Both the position numbers and the translations under genes were made by a program. 12,714 nucleotides of DNA from contig JANBPU010000406.1 in the NCBI GenBank assembly GCA_027575805.1, positions 1-12,714 of the forward strand. The letters run 5' to 3'. This document shows, piece by piece, positions 1-7,776 of this stretch. Every line of letters starts with the position of its first letter. The first letter of the stretch is position 1. This DNA comes from Mycoemilia scoparia (lineage: Eukaryota > Kickxellomycota > Kickxellomycetes > Kickxellales > Kickxellaceae). The notes beneath the pieces were generated by a model, which made no database searches, was not told where the DNA came from, and saw only the letters and a list, made by a program, of their open reading frames with translations.

Positions 1-845
1 AGAAATAATACTTTATTATTATTATTATTTTAATAAAGATTTAGATGATAAATTTTGGTGGCCAAAGATTATAGGGGGCAATTATTCCCAAATAGATGTC
101 TAGTTTTACTAGTAATTTTTCACCTTTCAAAAATAATATCCCATATGGTCAAAGTTCACAAGGCTTTAGAAAAAATAGATCCCCAGAAGTAGTTGCATAT
201 TGAATGGTTGATGGGTGGTCCAAAATCCGATGAGGGTCCACCATTTCTGCCTACCATGAATTCAATCACTAGTAAAATCTTGCCATATATATACATATAT
301 ATATAAATATATTCACACTTTCATCTACATGCCAGTATTTAGACTTTATATTGAACCACTGTCATACCAGTATATATATATTTGTGGCGGAATTAATGTT
401 AATTGTATCTAATCTATAAACAAAAGCGATATGTTTCCACCACCGACCATCTCGTATCAGCAACCACTATAATACAAAAGAAGGCCAACTCGTAATCATA
501 TTTTCAAGACTTCAACTTGTTGAACTGCTCACTAGTAAGTTACTAACAATGATCAACATGCAAAGAATATGATAAATGAAATACTATGGAAATTGTAAAA
601 GTGGCTTGAAGAGCGTCAATGCTCTTTCTTTGTACCCTAGGCCCTGTCTGTATATTTCTAACATTCCATTGACAATGTAATGAAGCCACAAACCAGTAAC
701 AATACTACTAATCATTATATTTGTTACTATTTCATTTTATGATTATTGTTCTTTTTCATTGCCTGCTGTTGCTGTATAATGGTGTTGCGTCAATATCCCA
801 CATAAAAGTATCAACAGCTGTTTTGGCGACGGTGTAGTGTCATTA

Positions 846-859
846 ACCACGACCGTGGT
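846..859. promoter_or_regulatory. Palindromic promoter element, arms ACCACG / CGTGGT
   Basis: ACCACG is followed by two bases and then its exact reverse complement CGTGGT. It lies about 525 bp upstream of the carnitine acyltransferase start. The dyad symmetry and GC content stand out from the AT-rich surroundings, which is how binding sites for dimeric fungal regulators look. No specific factor can be named. Confidence 0.3.
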
Positions 860-1164
860 GTCATCAAAAACTTTTCTCTTTCTTCCGTCCGTCCGTCCGC
901 TCGTTCATTCCTTGACATGATTAATAGTTTAAAATATCAAATGTTTTCCGGTTACAGCAACTACTGTTTTTACTATTATTATAAAGAATTCGCGTCACCA
1001 ACCTCTAAATAGTAAGTAAGCACTATCACCACATCCTTTAAATTAATATACACGGTCACATACATGTGCCGAGCACAGGAGAAATAAAATGTTTGTTAGC
1101 TCCGTCACTTCACATGATCTATTATTATTCCATGGTAAAAAGACCGTGTATATATAGTAGAACA

Positions 1165-1203
1165 GTAGTGGTAGTGGTAGTAGTGGTAGTAGTAGTAATA
1201 GTA
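1165..1203. repeat. GTA/GTG trinucleotide microsatellite
   Basis: Imperfect tandem repeat of GTA and GTG triplets in the promoter of the gene starting at 1385, about 180-220 bp before its ATG. No reading frame uses it convincingly. Confidence 0.8.
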
Positions 1204-1288
1204 TATATCATTAGAAAAAAAGAGCCAACTAACTAGGTAGAGACATTTAAAAGGGAACTTATTCCATGGCCATTCAGAGTAGATTACA

Positions 1289-1296
1289 TATAAAAG
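1289..1296 (+). promoter_or_regulatory. TATA box (TATAAAAG)
   Basis: Exact TATAAAAG, 96 bp upstream of the ATG at 1385. It is followed by a pyrimidine-rich stretch at about 1318-1332 and a TCA repeat at 1334-1349, the usual arrangement of a fungal core promoter with a TATA box and then a CT-rich initiation region. Transcription would start at roughly 1320-1345, leaving a leader of about 40-65 bases. Confidence 0.6.
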
Positions 1297-1384
1297 ATAT
1301 ACGACCACCACATCATATTTCCTTTTCTTTCTATCATCATCATCATCATTTCCAAATCATTTCTACAAATTTATTATCATCGCA

Positions 1385-4012
1385 ATGCGCTTTATTCCAT
1401 ATAGTGTTGAAAACCGACCAGGCTCAACATTCTTTCACCAAAAATATCTACCCCGTCTTCCGATTCCAAGTCTCCAAGAGACTCTTGAAAAGTACCTGGC
1501 ATCAGTAAAGCCTCTACTAACTCCTCAAGAATATGAAAGAACAAAAAAAATTGTTGCCAGGTTTGGTAAAATAAGCCTGGACAAGAATAGTCCACCAGGC
1601 CCAGGCCAACACCTTCAGCAATTACTGATCGAAAGAGATATCAGACAGCCGGATAATTGGCTATCAGATTGGTGGTCAGAAGCCGCGTATCTTTCCTCAA
1701 GAATCCCGATATTTTATTCATCTAATGGATGGATGATTATTAATGATGAAGTCGATATTACTGAATTAGAAACCATATCTACTCTTTCTCCACTACCTCC
1801 TCCGCCTCATGAGGTAGGGGCTATTGCTGCTACTGCTATTACTGGAGATAATAGTAATAATAACAGCGACAATATCAATAGCTCCAATACTAGTAACACC
1901 AACAGCAACAGCAACAGTAGTGCTGGTAGTAACTTATACGATGTAATAACCGAAAAACAATACCCTTCCAACCTCCCAATCCACCCACGCAAGCCCATAC
2001 CTGACCAAAACATGCTAACAAAAATCGGCTACGGACAATACCAGGTCCGGAGGGCTGCAAAATTGGCCTGCTGTCTCCAAGATTGTTTGGAAATAATCGC
2101 AACCGGTCACTGGCCAGTCGACAAATACAGAAACCATGACACGGGAAGCATGGATCCATTATGTATGTCACAATACGCAGCAATGTTTTCGAGCTGTCGA
2201 GTTCCTTCACTTCTTGGTGGTGGTGGTTGTGACACCGTCGCCCAGTCCCCTGTTATGACCAGATACTGTATCTTCATGATAGACAACCAGATTTATCGAA
2301 TTGAGCTTTACCATGAATCCCCAGTAGTTAATCAAGAAGACGGGGTTGATAGTAAAGGCAAACCCCTGCCGCCATCACCAACACCAACACCACCACCAAC
2401 AACAACAAGCAAATTGATCAAAAAAAGACAAAGATTACTTCGAGGTGACGTTGAAGACCAAATAAACACAGCAATAAACCATGCCAAATCTCTTCAAGCT
2501 ACCACCACCGACAATGGCCGTCAGAAATGTTCACCTCCAGTAGGCTTATTGACTGCAGGAAATCGAGATCGTTGGTCAGCAGCATACACCAAACTTTCCC
2601 AACACCCAACCAACACCGAAACCTTCAAACAAATTCAAGAATCCGGGTTTGTTATATGTCTGGATGACAGCTGCTGTTTGCCTACCAAGGATTTGTCAAA
2701 TAAAAAGCTGTTGACTAAGGGCGGGTCGGAGTTTCCAGCCCGCAATCGGTGGTGGGACAAGATCATAATGTGTATTATCGACCGGAATGGAAAGATCGGG
2801 TATTCGGGTGATCATTCGCAGGCCGAAGCCTTGCCTTTGATCAATATGTTTGATTGTATTTACAAAGTTATGAGATTGCCGGAAAATATCATTAAGATGA
2901 ATATACCAAGCCCCAGATTACAACAAACACAGTCACAATCACAAAAAGGCCGTGGTATTGGCAACTTTGGATATTTGGCCAGATATTTGCCTATAATAGA
3001 CAATATGCCAAACAACCTTCTTTCAAAAATGATCGCTGAGTCCGAGTCGGAAGCCAGGCAGCTAGTTTTAAACTCAGACTCCATTCAATGGGAGTTTACA
3101 GAGTTTGGTACTGATTGGATAAAGAGAGTCGGGAAAGTCTCACCGGATGCATTTGTTCAATTGGCACTTCAGTTGAGCTACTACAGGCTTCATGGCATCT
3201 TGCCGCCTACCTACGAAACCGCGTCAACACGGAAATACAGAGCCGGAAGGACCGAAACTATTAGATCGCTGTCAATCGAGTCAGCAGAGTTTATAAAAGC
3301 AATGAAAAACGTCTCCTCATCAAATAGTAGTAATGGTGGTGATGGAATGTCATTGAACCAAATTTATAGACTTTATCGAAATGCAGCCCACAAACATACC
3401 ACAAACACCAAAGCTGCTTCTGATGGCTTTGGTATTGATCGCCATTTATTGGGACTTCGTATGGCATTCCTCAAACTCTCATCATTCGCCTCATCATCAT
3501 CCTCCTCCTCAAAAAATCCCAGCCCAGAATTGATTTCAGCCGGTGGTTATAAATTATCAGAAAAAGATATAAACACTATCAATGATTTCTACACCGACCC
3601 AGCATTCACAAGATCTTCGTCTTGGGCACTATCAACCTCGTTTGTCCCGTTTGGCGACTGCATACTTGCTTGTGGCTATTCATGTGCTCAACCTCGCCGT
3701 GGCTATGGAGTTCCTTATTCGTTTGATTCTGATAAGATTATGATTGGTATCGAAGGAAAAATTGACTATCGTAAACATATTGGAGAACCCAACAATAACA
3801 ACAAAAACACTACTGCTGCTACCACTACGGATGGCGGGAATAACATCATTGATAGCCCAGAAACTAACATTCATATGTTCCGTCAGCATCTTATCCAAGC
3901 ATTCAGAGATATGAAGCATTTATGTGAACAGCACGAGGCCAACAAGAAATTGTTCAACCAAACAAAGCTTACCACTCCCATCAACAATCATATTAACAAT
4001 AGTAAGCTTTAA
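1385..4012 (+). CDS. CAT2: Peroxisomal carnitine O-acetyltransferase (choline/carnitine acyltransferase family)
   Basis: Transfers short acyl groups between CoA and carnitine, letting acetyl units from peroxisomal beta-oxidation reach mitochondria. The 875 residues carry the family signature in order: N-terminal LPRLPIPSLQETLEKYL (22-38), NWLSDWW (91-97), a GLLTAGNRDRW block (387-397), the catalytic His477 in GDHSQAEA, TYETAS (609-614) and GRTETIRS (621-628) with the carnitine-pocket Tyr610 and Thr623, DRHLLGL (685-691), the STS motif at 750-752 and GYGVPY (773-778). The last three residues are SKL, a classical PTS1. Leu761 seems to align with the bulky Met that limits animal CrAT to short chains, favouring acetyl over long acyl groups (inference). 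The enzyme is longer than the usual 600-650 residues because of low-complexity insertions: Asn/Ser at 155-182, Pro/Thr at 327-342, Ser at 699-709 and Asn/Thr at 803-818. The ATG has a purine at -3; the frame upstream is open to a stop at 1280 but has no other ATG. No introns are needed. No clear mitochondrial presequence is seen. Confidence 0.93.
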   Translation: MRFIPYSVENRPGSTFFHQKYLPRLPIPSLQETLEKYLASVKPLLTPQEYERTKKIVARFGKISLDKNSPPGPGQHLQQLLIERDIRQPDNWLSDWWSEAAYLSSRIPIFYSSNGWMIINDEVDITELETISTLSPLPPPPHEVGAIAATAITGDNSNNNSDNINSSNTSNTNSNSNSSAGSNLYDVITEKQYPSNLPIHPRKPIPDQNMLTKIGYGQYQVRRAAKLACCLQDCLEIIATGHWPVDKYRNHDTGSMDPLCMSQYAAMFSSCRVPSLLGGGGCDTVAQSPVMTRYCIFMIDNQIYRIELYHESPVVNQEDGVDSKGKPLPPSPTPTPPPTTTSKLIKKRQRLLRGDVEDQINTAINHAKSLQATTTDNGRQKCSPPVGLLTAGNRDRWSAAYTKLSQHPTNTETFKQIQESGFVICLDDSCCLPTKDLSNKKLLTKGGSEFPARNRWWDKIIMCIIDRNGKIGYSGDHSQAEALPLINMFDCIYKVMRLPENIIKMNIPSPRLQQTQSQSQKGRGIGNFGYLARYLPIIDNMPNNLLSKMIAESESEARQLVLNSDSIQWEFTEFGTDWIKRVGKVSPDAFVQLALQLSYYRLHGILPPTYETASTRKYRAGRTETIRSLSIESAEFIKAMKNVSSSNSSNGGDGMSLNQIYRLYRNAAHKHTTNTKAASDGFGIDRHLLGLRMAFLKLSSFASSSSSSSKNPSPELISAGGYKLSEKDINTINDFYTDPAFTRSSSWALSTSFVPFGDCILACGYSCAQPRRGYGVPYSFDSDKIMIGIEGKIDYRKHIGEPNNNNKNTTAATTTDGGNNIIDSPETNIHMFRQHLIQAFRDMKHLCEQHEANKKLFNQTKLTTPINNHINNSKL

Positions 4013-4115
4013 ATTTTCATCAACAATTAGTTTTATAATCTTTTGTTTTTTAGCATTTTTCTATACTTTTCTCTCTTTCTCTGACGGCATTCAAGCAACA
4101 AATACCAATAATAAC

Positions 4116-4121
4116 AATAAA
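4116..4121 (+). terminator. Probable polyadenylation signal AATAAA
   Basis: AATAAA lies 104 bp after the carnitine acyltransferase stop, inside a 204-bp AT-rich spacer shared with the convergent Brl1/Brr6 gene whose stop is at 4217-4219. It is plausible by position only. Transcripts of the two genes probably end close to or across each other. Confidence 0.45.
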
Positions 4122-4216
4122 AATGTTAATTAAATGTAAAAATAATATTAAAATGTAAAATTGTAATTATAAAAGTAAAGTACTCTCTCACTTTTTTTTT
4201 GGAATTTCCTAGATGA

Positions 4217-6147
4217 TTATGAAGTTGGTCGCCCAGCATTTCTACTACTACTACTACCACCACCAAAAGTAAATCGATGCCTCATTCCTCCAATTCCATC
4301 ATCATTATTTTTATTTCTATTATTATCTCCAGAACCTTTTCCAGAATTGGATAATGATGGTAATGATGACAACAACGTCGTTTTCGTATCACTGCCACCA
4401 ACAGCAGCCGAAGAAAAAGATGAAGGTGAAGAGGAGGGATTGACAATACTATTCAAAGATCCAGCCAACTGTCCATTATAAAATCCCGATCCAATTTGTC
4501 CTACCAACTGTTGTTGTTGTTGCTGTGATCCAAGCGGAGCATAATAATGAAAATGATATCCACTACCACCAACATTCAAAGAATCATCACCACTCCTTCC
4601 ACCATTAGAATGCTTCGCCTGATTCTCCACCAAATAATTATACCTATTCTTTCTATACGCACTCAACGCATGCGTCGCCAAAAAGAACGACCCGAAAAAC
4701 ATAACGAAAAAGAACAGCATGGCCTTTATGGAAATATGGTCCGCAAACCCATTAATCATATCCGCAAAAGTTTCAGAAAACAATCTCAACGTGCTTGTGG
4801 TTCCGACTGGCTGATCAATACAAGCCTTCCATTCCCGACAGCTATTTTCCAAAGCAGGCACCCTTAGGTGAAGAGGCTCGCACCGATTATCGGTATACAG
4901 GCGTTGGCAGTTTGTTATTTGCTGGTTGGTTTTGGCAACATGGTCTTGAAGTTTAAGAGAAACGTCGTATCGGAGCGTTGAAATGATCTGGTATAAAATA
5001 TAAAGGAAAAATGAGGCCATGAATATGTTGCAGAACGCTTGGATGTAGCCGGTTATTATGAGTGGCAAGTCGTGGTGAACTTTTAAAAGGTTTTTGATTT
5101 TATCGTTATCATTGTCAGCAGAGGAATAGTCTTGTGGATTTCGGTGGTAGACTGGTGGGTATTGATTTCCCCCAGCTAGTTTGGTCATTTCATTATATAT
5201 CCTTTTGCTGACTCCTTTAACTATATTTCTAGTGCTACTTCTACTACCATTCTTCTTTCTATTAATAGACAAAGAAGAAGAAGAAGAAGATCTTGATCTA
5301 TGGTGACGACGATGGCGATGTCCACTTTTCTTTCCAAAATCATCTTCATCTCCAGAACTACCACTACCACTAAATTCACTATCACTGCTGCCACTATCCG
5401 AATCATAGTATCCTTTTCGTCTCCTAGACACTGTCGACGATCCCTTCTTTCGGCCATCCTTTGGACTGCTGCCACCCAACGACAATTTCGACATATAATC
5501 AGACGCAGCTTTAGAAAACCTTAGTTTATGTCTATTGAATGCATGTGGTGATATGGGTTTATTATCTTGAGGCCTAACCAACGAACCGCTGTTTATGACG
5601 CTGTTATCTTCAATATCCATCTTATCATTATCGTCTCCTCTACCATGAGTAGCAGTGGATGGCGGTGGATGAGGGATGCTAGAAGCTGGAAACAAAAAAG
5701 GCAATGATGAATTTCCACCTGCTCTTTGTGAAACTTTATCCTGACCCATTTCTTCTTCAACCACCCCATACGATTTGGATTTGGCCATAATGTAAGGTCT
5801 TGGAAAATCTTCTCGAACCATATCTAAATGTTGTCCTACAAACACATGTTTAAAGGATATAAATTAATATTCTCTTTTTCTTTCTCTTTCTCTAAATATA
5901 TCATAATATCCCTCTCTAATAATATAGCAGCAGTACTACACTTACGTTTCTTTTTATGCATGGTAGCATTATTATCTTCAAGATGCTTGATCCATCCAAC
6001 AGCATCATCGGTGTATTCAATATCCATAGGTGCTTCTTTTGAATATCTCCGTTGTTCACCGCCTCCGGCAATTTGGTTGGAAACCCCCATGAATGTTTTG
6101 AATTTATGCTGGCTAGGATTAAATGATATATTCGATGAGGACATCAT
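4217..6147 (-). CDS. BRL1: Brl1/Brr6-domain nuclear envelope protein, two exons
   Basis: Integral protein of the nuclear envelope and ER, needed in yeasts for nuclear pore assembly, spindle pole body insertion and membrane lipid balance. Exons are 6147-5946 and 5835-4217; splicing gives 606 residues with the junction splitting one Arg codon (residue 68). The diagnostic domain lies at about 321-465: a first membrane segment (325-352), a lumenal loop with four cysteines (377, 386, 400, 406) that form the family's two disulfides, a likely amphipathic stretch (417-436) and a second membrane segment (439-458). The N-terminal half is low-complexity: an acidic Ser/Asp stretch (211-233) resembles casein kinase 2 sites, followed by a His/Arg/Ser basic stretch (236-272) that could act as a nuclear localisation signal. 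A glutamine run and Gly/Ser/Asn repeats make up the C-terminal tail. The start is the first of two adjacent ATGs (6147, 6144); the frame stays open further upstream but without a nearby ATG. A single gene is expected where budding yeast has the Brl1 and Brr6 pair. Confidence 0.9.
5836..5945 (-). other. Intron of the Brl1/Brr6-like gene (110 bp)
   Basis: On the minus strand the donor is GTAAGT at 5945-5940 and the acceptor is TTTGTAG ending at 5836. Exon 1 (202 nt) leaves one base, C; exon 2 starts with GA, so the split codon reads CGA (Arg) and the frame continues exactly into the long downstream frame. An ATTAAT-like sequence before the acceptor could be the branch site. Confidence 0.88.
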
Positions 6148-6189
6148 ATGAATAAATGAGTAAACAAGTGGATTGAAAAAATATCCGTG

Positions 6190-6211
6190 TATATATATAT
6201 ATATATATATA
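6190..6211. repeat. (TA)n microsatellite
   Basis: Eleven uninterrupted TA dinucleotides just upstream of the Brl1/Brr6-like start codon, 43-64 bp before the ATG. This may serve as the TATA-like element or as a nucleosome-free promoter tract. Confidence 0.85.
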
Positions 6212-6520
6212 AAGAAAGGAAATAAAGATTAAGAGAGATAAGAATTTGAGTAGATAAATAAGAAAGATAGGTTGAAGAAATAGAATGATTTCCAATACTA
6301 ACTTCAAGTCAGAGAGAAAGAATATGTGTGTTTTGATAAACTGGTATTTTTGTTTGTTTGTGTGTTTACGATTAGAAGTGCTGATGGCAGCAAGTGGGTT
6401 AAATTCGATCTGATCTATATCCAAAAGTTATGGGCTTAGTCACAGGATTTGAAACCATTGGAGATGGGTGAGAAACAAGAAATAATATCGATATTATTCC
6501 TGATTCCATTTTTATAAAGA

Positions 6521-6542
6521 ATAGATAGACAGATAGATAGAT
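6521..6542. repeat. GATA/GACA tetranucleotide repeat
   Basis: Imperfect tandem GATA units with one GACA, in the spacer upstream of the Brl1/Brr6-like gene. GATA cores are also binding motifs of fungal nitrogen GATA factors, but a microsatellite is the simpler explanation. Confidence 0.75.
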
Positions 6543-6720
6543 GTGATGAAAAAGAATTACAATTTCAAAATTATTCTCCTTATCATAATACATACCTTGC
6601 TGTGTTTTAATACGATTAACGATACTTGAAACAGCTACAATTTAACTTTATAAATTGAGAGAAAAACAAGGTTTGTACAATAAATGTAACCTCTCATTAG
6701 AATTTACTTTGCCTGTCCCT

Positions 6721-6750
6721 TATATATATTATATATATATATATATATAT
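6721..6750. repeat. (TA)n microsatellite, interrupted
   Basis: Thirty bases of alternating T and A with one TT interruption near 6729-6730. No coding potential. Confidence 0.85.
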
Positions 6751-7091
6751 TTATAAACAGCACACACATATATCATATCAAGTCACTAACACGTCAGGAC
6801 ACACGCGCACACACACGTACCATTACATGTGTCCAAAAAGTAATAAATAATACTTTGAAAAAGAAAAGATGTATGGCTGCGTAGGATAATCAATGTGATC
6901 CAATAAATATATCACGTAGATTTCCCAAGACCACTATTCCATCTTATCTCATAAAATACTATTATTAAAACATAAATACCGCAGTAACAACAACAACAAC
7001 GACAATAATAGTGTGTGGCTATTTCTTTTAAGAAATGTAAAATATATTGTGATACAAGTTAAACCATATGTGCGCGTGTGCGTTTGTGTAC

Positions 7092-7244
7092 TCAGGAATT
7101 AGTCATATGGACCATCATCTCCAAATGATATAAAACGAACATCAAAAAGCTCATGCCTCCAACAATAGTAGCTGGACACAGCAATGTGGACAATAATGTT
7201 TCCAGCTGGTTTGTCCATGATGTTCTTTTTTTAGCTTCATACAT
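7092..7244 (-). CDS. Doubtful small ORF, possible single-pass membrane microprotein (50 aa)
   Basis: From the ATG at 7244 the frame gives 50 residues: a polar, basic N-terminus (YEAKKRTSWTNQ) followed by a hydrophobic stretch of about 25 residues from position 18 on (LLSTLLCPATIVGGMSF and onward) and a short tail. The basic-then-hydrophobic order is what a tail-anchored or small mitochondrial/ER membrane protein would show, and it is not a shadow of a larger gene. I recognise no family. Chance open frames of this length are common, and the in-frame extension upstream has no ATG. It could also be the last exon of a spliced gene, but no upstream exon is visible. Confidence 0.2.
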   Translation of the reverse strand: MYEAKKRTSWTNQLETLLSTLLCPATIVGGMSFLMFVLYHLEMMVHMTNS

Positions 7245-7277
7245 CACACACAATGATATATAGAGTTGCGGCAAAAC

Positions 7278-7300
7278 ATATATATATATATATATATATA
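7278..7300. repeat. (AT)n microsatellite
   Basis: Twenty-three bases of strictly alternating A and T, immediately 5' of the doubtful small minus-strand ORF. Confidence 0.85.
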
Positions 7301-7665
7301 CATTTAAAAAATAAGACTGAAATTAGAGCTTAATAGATCAAAAGACCCTGCATGTGTCTATGTGTGTGCACACCACATTATTTAAATTATATAAATAACT
7401 CTAGCACAAAATGTATGTCGCGTGGCTCATGAACAGGGAAGATGATGAAAAGTAGTGACCAGCACCAAATTATTAGTGTCTGATTGATCATATGCCGCTG
7501 ATGTACGAACTAAACCAACCAACCAATCAATCATTACACATGGAAGATTTAAGACGTTTAATAATCATTTCATTCATAAATTAATACATTGTTTAATAAA
7601 TGATTTTAACCTTATTCTTGGGCACATCCAAAAATATGCATAACCGATATTGATAATGAGAAGCA

Positions 7666-7684
7666 ATTATTATTATTATTATTA
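7666..7684. repeat. ATT trinucleotide repeat
   Basis: About six ATT units in the 3' flank of the FTS/AKTIP-like gene, 93-111 bp beyond its stop codon. Confidence 0.75.
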
Positions 7685-7776
7685 CTAATAACACTCTCAC
7701 AATAAAATAGAAACAAAATAAACCTAAAACTAGATAATAACCATATATAAAAAAGAAATATAAATATCAATTATTC

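Larger units (their letters stand above)
1..1284. other. Left intergenic / upstream region of the carnitine acyltransferase gene
   Basis: No reading frame with protein-like character is visible on either strand. The stretch is AT-rich, with a (TA)n-like patch near 284-310, a pyrimidine-rich run at 871-910 containing four TCCG units (884-899), a GTA/GTG trinucleotide repeat at 1165-1203 and a short palindrome at 846-859. The first 130 bases hold stops in all frames and could be the 3' flank of a gene to the left, but nothing shows this directly. The most likely role is promoter and 5' flank of the gene starting at 1385. Confidence 0.6.
6148..7776. other. AT-rich spacer between the Brl1/Brr6-like and FTS/AKTIP-like genes
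   Basis: About 1.6 kb serving as 5' flank of the Brl1/Brr6-like gene and 3' flank of the FTS/AKTIP-like gene, both on the minus strand. It holds (TA)n tracts, GATA repeats, two CA/CG-type alternating tracts and an ATT repeat, each listed separately. Near the Brl1/Brr6 side, a minus-strand GTATGT at 6595-6590 and later AG sites would permit a 5' leader intron, but no coding first exon can be supported. One small minus-strand ORF at 7092-7244 is listed separately. No RNA gene is seen. Confidence 0.6.

Noticed and set aside
830..855. CGG...CCG pair in the carnitine acetyltransferase promoter, like a yeast oleate response element
   Set aside because: The spacing is 20 bases and the required T after the first three spacer bases is missing, so it does not fit the consensus.
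1266..1508. Open frame beginning with an ATG at 1266 that overlaps the start of the carnitine acetyltransferase
   Set aside because: It is out of frame with the conserved enzyme, runs across the TATA box and the TCA repeat (a His run), and is a shadow.
6119..6424. Minus-strand open frame just upstream of the Brl1/Brr6-like start, with a segment (FNPLAAIS) loosely like the exon 1 segment FNPSQ
   Set aside because: It starts with TTG and reads through a (TA)n tract as Tyr-Ile repeats; no supported splice joins it to the gene, so an alternative first exon is only a possibility.
6399..6593. Possible leader intron with donor GTATGT at 6595-6590
   Set aside because: The donor is good, but no acceptor and coding upstream exon can be paired with confidence; an untranslated leader intron remains possible.
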